From Lachnospiraceae bacterium (GTDB lineage: Bacteria; Bacillota; Clostridia; Lachnospirales; Lachnospiraceae), in contig JAFSXN010000015.1 in the NCBI GenBank assembly GCA_017444015.1, forward strand, positions 1 through 51,889: a stretch of 51,889 nt of DNA. Reading direction: 5' to 3'. Position numbers and translations under genes: made by a program. Position 1 is the stretch's first letter. Every line of letters starts with the position of its first letter. The notes under the pieces are model-generated. The model saw only the letters and a program-made list of their open reading frames with translations. It was not told the origin of the DNA and did no database searches. Positions 26,925 to 35,015 of this stretch are shown here, in pieces.

Positions 26925-28052
26925 CTATTTTACCGTGATCAGCTCATAATCCCTGGTCCCGAGACCGATCTTTTCCGCGTGCTCAAGCGTCTCCTTCCAG
27001 CGGATATTCGGATTGCTGTCCTTGAAATGATCGTGGTGATGGTGCCAGCCGGGATCCGCCAGATGATCGCCCAACTGGCTGTTTCTGATCGGCTCCGCCT
27101 TCAGGCAGAGATCCGCGCAGGCCTGATCCAGAGCCACCGGATCAAAGGAAGCCAGCATCCCGATATTCGGCAGGATCGGGGCATCGTTTTCCCCGTGGCA
27201 GTCGCAGTTTGGCGACACATCCATGATCAGGCTGATATGGAAGCATGGCTTCCCATAGCAAATCGCCGCCGTATATTCCGCCATCTTGCAGCACATCAGC
27301 TCGATGGCGCTGTCATTGATATTTTCGATCGCATCAAAGGCGCAGGCTCCGATACAGCGTCCGCAGCCCTTACAGATCTTTGGATCAATATAAGCCTTTC
27401 CGTCCTCTCCATAGAAGATCGCATCCGACCCGCATTCCCTCACGCAGCGCTTACAACCCCGACACAGAGCGGGATCGACCCGGGGCGTTCCGTCATTGTG
27501 CTGGTGCATCTTACCGGCTCTGCTTCCGCCGCCCATGCCGAGATTTTTGATCGCTCCGCCAAAGCCCGTCATTTCGTGCCCTTTAAAATGCGAAAGCGAA
27601 ATCAGGATATCCGCATCGACAAGGGCCCGTCCGATCAGGGCTTCCTTACAGTAGACGCCGTTTGGAACAGGAAGTTCTACCTCATCCGTGCCCTTCAGGC
27701 CATCTGCTATAATAACGTGACAACCCGTCGTTACCGTATTAAAGCCGTTGATCTCCGCATTCGTCAGATGATCGATGGCGTTTTTTCTGCTGCCCGGATA
27801 GAGTGTATTACAATCCGTTAAGAACGGCTTTCCTCCTAACTCCTTGACCAGATCCGCAACCACCTTGACGTAATTCGGACGCAGATAGGCGTAATTTCCT
27901 AACTCCCCGAAGTGCATCTTGATCGCGGTAAACCGTTCCTCAAAATCAATTTCCGAGATCCCCGCCCTCATACAGAGTCTTTTCAGCTTGACCCCCTGGC
28001 TCTCATCCAGCTTTGTTCTGAAATCCGTAAAATATACCTTGGCCTGTTCCAT
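26925..28052 (-). CDS. DUF362-domain ferredoxin protein
   Basis: A 375-residue cytoplasmic protein with a DUF362 fold. Two [4Fe-4S] clusters are inserted: Cys197, 200, 203 and 207 (CRGCKRCVREC) and Cys227, 230, 233 and 237 (CKGCGRCIGAC). Conserved DUF362 motifs include TDCNTLYPGSRKNAIDHL, LISLSHFKGHEMTGFGGAIKNLGMGGGSRAGK, and DFxxNCDCHGENDAP-like text near residue 275. A redox or electron-transfer role is likely, but the substrate is unknown. The following rplU promoter starts just beyond its stop codon. AAAGGAGAC precedes the ATG. Confidence 0.85.
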   Translation of the reverse strand: MEQAKVYFTDFRTKLDESQGVKLKRLCMRAGISEIDFEERFTAIKMHFGELGNYAYLRPNYVKVVADLVKELGGKPFLTDCNTLYPGSRKNAIDHLTNAEINGFNTVTTGCHVIIADGLKGTDEVELPVPNGVYCKEALIGRALVDADILISLSHFKGHEMTGFGGAIKNLGMGGGSRAGKMHQHNDGTPRVDPALCRGCKRCVRECGSDAIFYGEDGKAYIDPKICKGCGRCIGACAFDAIENINDSAIELMCCKMAEYTAAICYGKPCFHISLIMDVSPNCDCHGENDAPILPNIGMLASFDPVALDQACADLCLKAEPIRNSQLGDHLADPGWHHHHDHFKDSNPNIRWKETLEHAEKIGLGTRDYELITVK

Positions 28053-28081
28053 CGCGTCTCCTTTCGCTAATTGAATCTGCT

Positions 28082-28347
28082 TTATCCCTTCGTCTCCGCC
28101 TCTGTCGCTTTGCTCCGGAAAAATCTCTGGATATTTAACTTCTTTTTCAGCTGACAGGTCTTATCCTTACAGTTCTTGCACTGTAAGGTGCTGTTGGAGC
28201 CGTACCAGAACCGCTCCGGATGGGAGGCGTAAACGATCTCCCAGTGGATCAGAACGATCAAGGATGTAGAGAACACCAAAGACCGCGTTCAGGCTCAGCC
28301 AGAGAAGCATCACCTTCCAGGACCTTTGTTCGTTCCAGCTTCAGCAT
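28082..28347 (-). pseudogene. Decayed small membrane-protein gene
   Basis: No single frame spans it, but joined frames read as one small protein: MLKLERTKV, then MLLWLSLNAVFGVLY, then LIVLIHWEIVYASHPERFW and QCKNCKDKTCQLKKKL. This would be a basic start, two hydrophobic stretches and a CxxCxxxxC cluster. At least two frame changes are needed, at about 28310 and 28265. No ribosome binding site precedes the ATG. A 65-residue open frame (28082-28279) covers the C-terminal part. Parent family not recognised. Confidence 0.35.
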
Positions 28348-28387
28348 GTAAGCAGATCACAGCCTTTTCTTCCGCCCAAAGACATCC

Positions 28388-28585
28388 TTACGTTTCCCCT
28401 TTCATCGCTTCCTTTAACAGCATATCATGTATGGCTTTGGCCACGACCTCAGCCGGCGCTGCCTTTAACTTCTCCAGTTTCGGATCCTCACTGACAGTGG
28501 GAGCCGTAACAGAGGGCGGAACAAACGGCTTGATCACCCTTCCGCCCGGATTACTCACTGGTTTTTGTTCAGATGTCTCACGCAT
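28388..28585 (-). CDS. Small hypothetical protein after the amylase gene
   Basis: 65 residues; the Pro/Val-rich first half is followed by a helical end, DPKLEKLKAAPAEVVAKAIHDMLLKEAMKG. GGAG lies about 11 nt upstream of the ATG, and the gene begins 22 nt after the amylase stop, so it is likely co-transcribed. Its helical end loosely resembles the C-terminal helix region of the amylase (EQLQAVILKKMAGNG), so the two may share a binding partner. Weak evidence; could be spurious. Confidence 0.45.
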   Translation of the reverse strand: MRETSEQKPVSNPGGRVIKPFVPPSVTAPTVSEDPKLEKLKAAPAEVVAKAIHDMLLKEAMKGET

Positions 28586-28607
28586 ACTACTCTATCTCCG
28601 TAATGAA

Positions 28608-30293
28608 TTATCGAAAGCTCTTTGCCCAGTTCACCAGCGAATCATGCCAGATGTTTTCCTCCACATCCCTTCGCATCTGATCCGTGACATTTCCATTTCC
28701 TGCCATTTTTTTCAGGATCACTGCCTGAAGCTGCTCTATGGTCATCTGCTCATAAGGCAGATCCGGAATATCCACCTCCTCTAAAGCTGTCTTCGAGGCA
28801 TTCGTCCCAGGGACAGACTTCTTTTCTTCGGACCGTTCCTTCGGGGCTTGCTTCTCTTCTCCAGCTTGTTCCTTCGGGGTTTGCTTCTTGTCTTCAGCCT
28901 CCTCCTTCGGGGCTGGCTCCCGCTTTTTAGGAGTCAGGTGTACAACGTTATCCTCTGACCGGAGCGCATCCCCAACCGGCGCGTAGATCTCGCCGTCATT
29001 TGGCAAAAGCTCGATATTAAGTCTCTCACCCTCTGCCCTGAGCCGTTTTCCGTAAAGGAGTCCTGTGTACTCACCGGCTTCTGCCGGAACATTCACAAAA
29101 GCCTTATTATCGTCATTATTGACCGCTACGATAAGGCTCCCACGACCGAAGGCAAACTGCCTGTTTGTAAGAACAAGCTCCTTGTAATCCCCCCAGGCAA
29201 GCTCACTCCTATAATCGCTATGGATCCTCCCCAGAGCGGAAATCAGCTCCGTACAGGGATTTTTCTCATAGTCGTCCCTATGCTCCTTAAGATCAATAAA
29301 CGGACGCAGCGAAGCATCTGAGTTCCGCTCCTTTTTTCCCTCTATGCCAAACTCGCTCCCGTAATAGATCGACGGGATCCCCGGCAGTGTATACAAAAGG
29401 ATATGGACCGGGGTGAAATGCGATTTATTTCGCAGCTTCGTACTAATCCGTTCCACGTCGTGATTATCCACAAAATTATAGAGTTTTACGTGGGAGGGAA
29501 GCATATCGTTCGTACGACGTACGGTATGTGCGATCTCAAAGAAATTGTGGTCGTTCATCCCGCTGTAGAGACCCTTATGAAGCGCGTAATTCGTTACGCT
29601 GTGCAGTGTGTGTTCATTGGCCCATCGGGAATAATCCCCATGGATCACCTCTCCCATCAGCCAGAAATCCGGTTTGACATCGTCTGCCGTACGGCGCAGC
29701 TCTCTCATAAAATCAAAATCCAGCACATCCGCCGCATCCAGCCGCAGCCCGTCGATATCAAATTCCTTTACCCAGAAGCGGATCACTTCACAGATATAAT
29801 CCCGGACCGCGGGATTTTTCTGGTTCAGCTTGACCAAAAGATTATGCCCGCCCCAGTTCTCATAGGAAAAGCCATCGTTGTATTCATTATTTCCGCCAAA
29901 ATATATGTTGTACCAGTCTCTGTACGCCGAACCCTCACGCTTCTCCCTGATATCCTGAAACGCGAAAAAGTCCCGGCCCGTATGGTTAAAGACTCCGTCG
30001 AGAATGACCCGGATCCCGGACTCGTGACATTTCTTTACAAAATCCGTCAGATCCTTATTGGTTCCGAGTCTGCTGTCAAGCTTCCTGTAATCCGTCGTCT
30101 CGTAGCCATGCCCCACCGATTCAAACAAAGGACCGATATAGAGCGCATCGATCCCCAGCCTTTTCAGATGTTCGATCCACGGAATCAGCGTATTCAGTCT
30201 GTGTACCGGCTCACCGTAAGCATTCTCCTTCGGCGCGCCCGTAAGCCCCAACGGATATATATGATAGAACACCGCCTCGTCATACCAGGCCAT
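28608..30293 (-). CDS. Alpha-amylase family (GH13) glycoside hydrolase with charged tail
   Basis: A 561-residue cytoplasmic enzyme (no signal peptide). The GH13 barrel has region I ILDGVFNHTG, region II DGLRLDAADV with nucleophile Asp186, region III GEV with acid/base Glu215, and region IV FVDNHD with Asp279. The beta-sandwich domain is at about 375-435. It would act on alpha-glucan or malto-oligosaccharides such as glycogen pieces. Residues about 440-505 form a Lys/Glu/Pro-rich low-complexity linker with repeats like PKEEAEDKKQ and PKEQAGEEKQ. A compact helical segment (about 505-561) follows, which is unusual for GH13. The gene lies downstream of the degenerate HD-GYP gene. Confidence 0.88.
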   Translation of the reverse strand: MAWYDEAVFYHIYPLGLTGAPKENAYGEPVHRLNTLIPWIEHLKRLGIDALYIGPLFESVGHGYETTDYRKLDSRLGTNKDLTDFVKKCHESGIRVILDGVFNHTGRDFFAFQDIREKREGSAYRDWYNIYFGGNNEYNDGFSYENWGGHNLLVKLNQKNPAVRDYICEVIRFWVKEFDIDGLRLDAADVLDFDFMRELRRTADDVKPDFWLMGEVIHGDYSRWANEHTLHSVTNYALHKGLYSGMNDHNFFEIAHTVRRTNDMLPSHVKLYNFVDNHDVERISTKLRNKSHFTPVHILLYTLPGIPSIYYGSEFGIEGKKERNSDASLRPFIDLKEHRDDYEKNPCTELISALGRIHSDYRSELAWGDYKELVLTNRQFAFGRGSLIVAVNNDDNKAFVNVPAEAGEYTGLLYGKRLRAEGERLNIELLPNDGEIYAPVGDALRSEDNVVHLTPKKREPAPKEEAEDKKQTPKEQAGEEKQAPKERSEEKKSVPGTNASKTALEEVDIPDLPYEQMTIEQLQAVILKKMAGNGNVTDQMRRDVEENIWHDSLVNWAKSFR

Positions 30294-30394
30294 GATTTAC
30301 TCTCCCCTTCCTGTATTCTGTGCCGCAAAGCCGCAAGCCAAGTCGTCCCCGGGACTCCTTCGGTGCCTTGCCAATTCCCCGTATAGAAAAACGA

Positions 30395-31492
30395 TCAGCC
30401 CCCCACAGCCCCAACATCCACCTTGATCTGCGGACGGTTATCCGGCGTGGAAACCGTATCTATGATCTTCACCTCACGGAATACCGGAGCCTGAGATAGA
30501 TCATACATCTTATTGGAGGCAAAGCCAAGGACGATGGGCCGCTCCAGGGTCTTATCGTTCTCCCTGATTACGATCCCCTGCTCGCCGTTTGTCAGCTGTA
30601 CATAGCTGCCCACAGGCAGGATATGCAGGCTCTCCGCTAACGCCTCCACATATTTCAGCTCATATTCATCAGGATTTTCGATCATGATCTTATATGCCGA
30701 GAACGGAGATTTTGGCGCTTTATACGGCCGGACCGCAGTCAGAACATCATAGATATCCGCTACCTTTAAAATCCTGGTACCCGGAAGAAGATTCTGTTCT
30801 TCATGCTCCCATTCCGCGCCCGTATGATTCATCATATCCTTGGAAAGCTGGATCAGGTAGCGCCTCACACCCGCCGGATACGCGTAATTGTCCTTTAAAA
30901 GAGCATATCCCTTCTGCCTGGCGGCCCTCATCTCCTGCAGCTCCTCCTCGGTCAGAGCGCCGCTCTTAAAGAGAGACCCCTCCGGCGCGAGATATTTTCC
31001 GATATCATAGAAGAACGCCGCCTCTACCAGATAGCTTCGTTCCTTCATTTCCAGATTCAACTTGCCCGCGATCATAGAGGTCAGGATCGCCACATTCAAG
31101 GTATGCTTACTGACAAAATCCCGTTTCGAGCGCAGGGATTGGTTGAAGTGCATAGGCTCCTTCAGAAAACCGAATCTGCGGATGATCAGATCCACCGTCT
31201 CCTCCAGGCCGTTGATCGGCTTGCCTGCGATCAGATTCCGACAGATCTCGTCGATGACGTGGGCCTCCTTGGTCTGGAACGCTTCCATATCCAGAACCTC
31301 CTGGGATATCTCCGGAACGGGCTCCTGCTCATCCAGAACGTACAGACCAAACAGATCCAGCCTTTTGAGCTGCGCGACAACGGACGCATCTGTTTTTGTC
31401 CCACTTCCGTATAACAGCACTCCGTCCGTATTGTAGATCGGCCGGACGATACGCTCCCCCTGCTTTAAATCATTAATCTCAACAAATCTCAT
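30395..31492 (-). CDS. Degenerate HD-GYP domain protein
   Basis: 365 residues. The region about 125-265 follows the HD-GYP c-di-GMP phosphodiesterase fold (SKHTLNVAILTSMIAGKL, RILKVADIYDVLTAVRPYK), but catalytic positions are lost. The HD pair reads Tyr162-Asp163 (AAFFYDIGKYL), and the HHE...DGxGYP part reads MMNHTGAEWEHEEQN, without GYP. It probably binds c-di-GMP or serves as a scaffold and does not cleave. The N-terminal ~55 residues (GERIVRPIYNTDGVLLYGSG) resemble the small module often placed before HD-GYP domains in Clostridia. The end (about 285-360) is a beta-rich domain. AGGTG precedes the start. Confidence 0.8.
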   Translation of the reverse strand: MRFVEINDLKQGERIVRPIYNTDGVLLYGSGTKTDASVVAQLKRLDLFGLYVLDEQEPVPEISQEVLDMEAFQTKEAHVIDEICRNLIAGKPINGLEETVDLIIRRFGFLKEPMHFNQSLRSKRDFVSKHTLNVAILTSMIAGKLNLEMKERSYLVEAAFFYDIGKYLAPEGSLFKSGALTEEELQEMRAARQKGYALLKDNYAYPAGVRRYLIQLSKDMMNHTGAEWEHEEQNLLPGTRILKVADIYDVLTAVRPYKAPKSPFSAYKIMIENPDEYELKYVEALAESLHILPVGSYVQLTNGEQGIVIRENDKTLERPIVLGFASNKMYDLSQAPVFREVKIIDTVSTPDNRPQIKVDVGAVGG

Positions 31493-31605
31493 AATTACAC
31501 CTGGTGCGTTGAAACAAAAAGTAACAATTAATTATACCCTACTCGGGGAATTCCATCAAGTAGTCCTACGTCCCTCTTCTGCTGCCAAGGAGTATCGATC
31601 CACGC

Positions 31606-34600
31606 TTACGGCTGACGGAATTCATTTTCGATATGAATATCCATCTGATTAAACGGAATCGTAATATCGTTTTCGATAAAGATCCGCATGATCTCATCAT
31701 GCATAAACCTCTGAACATCAAACCGCTCGCTCTCCTCGCACATAAACCGGATACACAGATCCACTGAGCTCTCGGAGAAATTCTCTATGCCGTGACAATG
31801 CGGGATGCCTTTTAAAAAGCGGTGATCCTCATAGAGCTGTATGAATTCCGCGTTCAAAATCTTCCGGATCCGCGGAAAATCCTCTCCGTAAGGAACGGGT
31901 ATTTGATAATAGACCACGGAGTATTTCATGGATAGATTGGCAAAGGTCTTCATTTCATTGTTACAGATGATCCGGATATTCTGATTGATATCCTCATATC
32001 GGGTCGTTCTGAGTCCGATTTCCGTGACCCTGCCGCGGACATCATTGATCAGAACATAATCCCCCACGTGGATCGAACCCTCCATCACCAGGAAAATACC
32101 CGCCAGAAGATCCCCTACCAGGCTCTGGGCGCCGAGACCTACGACCACGGACAGGATCCCCGCGGATGTCAGAAGTCTTGTAGCGTCAATGCCGATCAAA
32201 AACAGGCAGTCGAAGATAACGATCAGGATCGCGGCAGCCTTGATCAGAGAGATAAACAGCTTCATTAACGTAACGCCCCGATTCCCGAACATCGAGGCGA
32301 TGAGATGGGCAATATACTCAAAGATACCGATCAGTACACCGGACAGAATAATAATACCAAAACAGGCGGACAGTGAGAAGATATGCAGTCCCCTGTCCCA
32401 CTCTCCTCCCAGGATATAGACGATCGCCGAATTGCTTCCGAAGCGGTTCGCCTCATAAAGCACCGCTCCGATAAAGACAATGCCTAAAATAATAAAGCTG
32501 TTCTTAACTAATATCTCAAACTTCCGGGTCGGAGGACTCTTTTTCCAGGCTTCAAAATGCCCGAGATGTTCAAAGACAGAAAAAGGATCATCCCTGTCTT
32601 CGTCGTCACCGATCTCCTCCAGTTCTCTTTTTCGGACAAACAACAGGTACAGAGAGATGCCAAGGATAACAGGCAGGGAGAACAGACCGCAAAAAAGCGC
32701 CGTACGAAGGCTGCCCTCGTATAGTGATTCCATGGGCATCGCTGTTGCGATATAATATTCCCCTGACTGTCTGATGCTCTGCAGGCAGCGCGTCCCGTTA
32801 AACGTCTGAAAACCGTTGTAGCTTCCGCTGAAGGCGCCTTCGGAAATACCGAGCTCAGAAGCCGTCTGATGGATCGTGGACGCGTTCGGCGCGTAGAAAA
32901 CAATATAGTCTTCTTCCTCGTCATCGTACTCAAAGCCGATCAGAAAGCCGTTGTTGGAGATCTTGGTATGTGACAGGATATATTCCGGACTGGCGGTCTC
33001 TATGATCCCGTTTTCTTCCTCGGGATCCAGCTCGATCTGCAAAAGTCCTCTGTGCTTTGTGATTTCATTGCCCTGATAGGTCCCGATCATCTGCTCCAGA
33101 TAATCGGTCAGGCTGACATATTTTGTATTTCCCTTTTCGTCAAGGCAGGTAAAGTATGTCAGGGTACAGCCGATAAACCGGGACAGCTTCCCCTCATCGC
33201 TGATCATGGCATCCTGTATCATGCTTTCCTTTTTACCGTCGAGGATATCCCAGAAAGCGTAGGACTGATCCTCCGGATTTGTGCTTAAGGAAAAATTCCA
33301 GTAATTGGAAGAGGTAGCAAGGGTCGTTCCCTGATCCGAAATCAGGTAAATGTTTTTTACAGCATTGGAGTCCTGTAACTCCCACAGCGCCCTTGAATTA
33401 TTGATAACATAGACGATATTATCATATTCATCCTTCAGGGCATCACGATTTCCATTTTCGTCAACATTTCCAAGATATTTTACGCTGTCACTCTCCTGCG
33501 AAGGCTCAAGATACTCATTCGCATGCAGGGAAACGATAAAGGATAAAAGCCCCGCCCTGCTCTCGTACTGCATATTATAGTAGTCCACAAAATCTTCTCT
33601 GAGACCTGCGCTTTTTTCCACATTATTAGCAATTTCCTCCTCGATCGCCACGGATTCCGAAAAAGCATCCGACAGCTTCATAAGGGCCTGGAAATAAAAC
33701 GCTGCGCAAAAGATAAGAAAACCGGCAGTCAGAATGATCGGCAGTACCTTTCCCGTAAGATCCCGGTTTACAATCAGCCTGCCGCCAAGCAGCTCAATCT
33801 CCCGTCTCCCATCCTCCTGCTTTGTAAAGCTCACATAAGAGACATAGGCTGACACCAGGACAATAAAAATAAGTAAGAGACAGATATTCCACACCACCAC
33901 GGAAAGGTTAAGCCCGTACATATCCCTAAGGGGAACGAGAGCGATGATATAATTATCCTGACCGTAGAGCTTAGAGGAATGCTTTCTGACAGACAGATAA
34001 CATTTTCTGCCGTCGATTCTAGCTTCTCCTTTAAACCGATCCTTTAAGATTTCCGGTCCCAGACCGACAGAAGAGGCTGTATCTCCTGCCTTATCTTCTC
34101 CGTACATGGATCCGTAGATGATCCGGTCCGCCCCGGCATCCACCATAAATACAGCTCCGTTGCTGCCTACGGTAGAAGCGTTCAGCCATGAGGAAACATC
34201 CCCCATCCGCTTTGTCGCGGTATCAACAATATCAGAAAAAAAGGCCAGCAGTATATATTTAGACCCGTCTGTCCCGTAAGTTCCGGGGATCGCCTTCCCG
34301 TAAAGATAGAGCTTGGAAGCGGTACCGCGCGAGGATGTGGAATAGGGATTATCCACAACGAGATTCTGGAGCCTGCCATCCAAAAGGTCCCGGTACTCCT
34401 CGATCGTAAGTCCGATCTCTCCGTCCGCTATGACGTTTAATCCGTTGTTATCCAGGGAGCTGGAGATCAGGATATTCGCGTCGCGGTCTGTTATAAGCAT
34501 CCATGCACAATCGACCATACTGGAATGAGTCGTGAACAGCAGCTCGCTCTGTTCCTCGGCACTCATACCTTCCAGCTTCCGGTAGGTGGATTTTGAGTAA

Positions 34601-34875
34601 GCTGTTACCAGCCCGTCCAACATAAGGGTATTGTTTTCATTAAAGTTCTCGATGAGAGCCGTAAGCTCCCTGTCATTATTGTTAAGATTGGTAAGCGTAG
34701 ACGAGAAAAACCGTTCATTGTTCTGATCCTGGGTCTGTCTGGCCTCAGTGTGCAGAAGCATCTGCAACAGAATAAAAAACAGAACAACGCATATTACGGT
34801 TACGAGCAATATCCGCCATGCCCATATCCTGTAAGTCTTTCCTGCTTTATCTTCCGTTTTATGTTTCAATTCCAT
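31606..34875 (-). CDS. MscS-family mechanosensitive channel fused to two extracytoplasmic sensor regions
   Basis: 1,089 residues. A first helix (18-42) leads to an extracytoplasmic Cache-like region (about 43-322: MLITDRDANILISSSLDNNG, GAVFMVDAGADRIIYGSMYG). Helices at 325-350 and 377-399 lead to a second such region (about 400-722: IYLISDQGTTLATSSNYW). Helices follow at 726-748, 793-812, 832-862 and 872-896. The MscS core starts with the pore helix LLTSAGILSVVVGLGAQSLVGDLLAGIFLV (901-930), then VGDYVLINDVRGRVTEIGLRTTRYED in the beta domain, and the C-terminal alpha/beta vestibule. Sensor-plus-channel in one chain suggests ligand-tuned gating, which is inference. Divergent from the FIST kinase gene. 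Confidence 0.88.
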   Translation of the reverse strand: MELKHKTEDKAGKTYRIWAWRILLVTVICVVLFFILLQMLLHTEARQTQDQNNERFFSSTLTNLNNNDRELTALIENFNENNTLMLDGLVTAYSKSTYRKLEGMSAEEQSELLFTTHSSMVDCAWMLITDRDANILISSSLDNNGLNVIADGEIGLTIEEYRDLLDGRLQNLVVDNPYSTSSRGTASKLYLYGKAIPGTYGTDGSKYILLAFFSDIVDTATKRMGDVSSWLNASTVGSNGAVFMVDAGADRIIYGSMYGEDKAGDTASSVGLGPEILKDRFKGEARIDGRKCYLSVRKHSSKLYGQDNYIIALVPLRDMYGLNLSVVVWNICLLLIFIVLVSAYVSYVSFTKQEDGRREIELLGGRLIVNRDLTGKVLPIILTAGFLIFCAAFYFQALMKLSDAFSESVAIEEEIANNVEKSAGLREDFVDYYNMQYESRAGLLSFIVSLHANEYLEPSQESDSVKYLGNVDENGNRDALKDEYDNIVYVINNSRALWELQDSNAVKNIYLISDQGTTLATSSNYWNFSLSTNPEDQSYAFWDILDGKKESMIQDAMISDEGKLSRFIGCTLTYFTCLDEKGNTKYVSLTDYLEQMIGTYQGNEITKHRGLLQIELDPEEENGIIETASPEYILSHTKISNNGFLIGFEYDDEEEDYIVFYAPNASTIHQTASELGISEGAFSGSYNGFQTFNGTRCLQSIRQSGEYYIATAMPMESLYEGSLRTALFCGLFSLPVILGISLYLLFVRKRELEEIGDDEDRDDPFSVFEHLGHFEAWKKSPPTRKFEILVKNSFIILGIVFIGAVLYEANRFGSNSAIVYILGGEWDRGLHIFSLSACFGIIILSGVLIGIFEYIAHLIASMFGNRGVTLMKLFISLIKAAAILIVIFDCLFLIGIDATRLLTSAGILSVVVGLGAQSLVGDLLAGIFLVMEGSIHVGDYVLINDVRGRVTEIGLRTTRYEDINQNIRIICNNEMKTFANLSMKYSVVYYQIPVPYGEDFPRIRKILNAEFIQLYEDHRFLKGIPHCHGIENFSESSVDLCIRFMCEESERFDVQRFMHDEIMRIFIENDITIPFNQMDIHIENEFRQP

Positions 34876-34943
34876 AACATAGTAAAGTATAGCTTTTCAT
34901 CCGCTTCTTTGCAACTTTTTTAATCATTTGTGGTATGGCAAAA

Positions 34944-34978
34944 TATCGGTTGTGATTAAGCCGATAAACTTCTATAAT
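34944..34978 (+). promoter_or_regulatory. Promoter with overlapping dyad, FIST kinase gene
   Basis: TTGTGA (34950-34955), 17 bp, TATAAT (34973-34978). An inverted repeat TATCGG (34944-34949)/CCGATA (34961-34966) brackets the -35 and could be an operator. 38 bp before the ATG. Confidence 0.6.
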
Positions 34979-35015
34979 TACTATATAGAACAATTATGGC
35001 AGGTGGGATGAGGCT

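Noticed and set aside
26784-27821. 345-codon open frame antisense to the DUF362 gene
   Set aside because: It overlaps the rplU leader and the DUF362 gene on the other strand; the minus-strand gene has intact ferredoxin motifs.
29403-30386. 327-codon open frame antisense to the amylase gene
   Set aside because: Shadow of the GH13 gene, whose catalytic residues are all in place.
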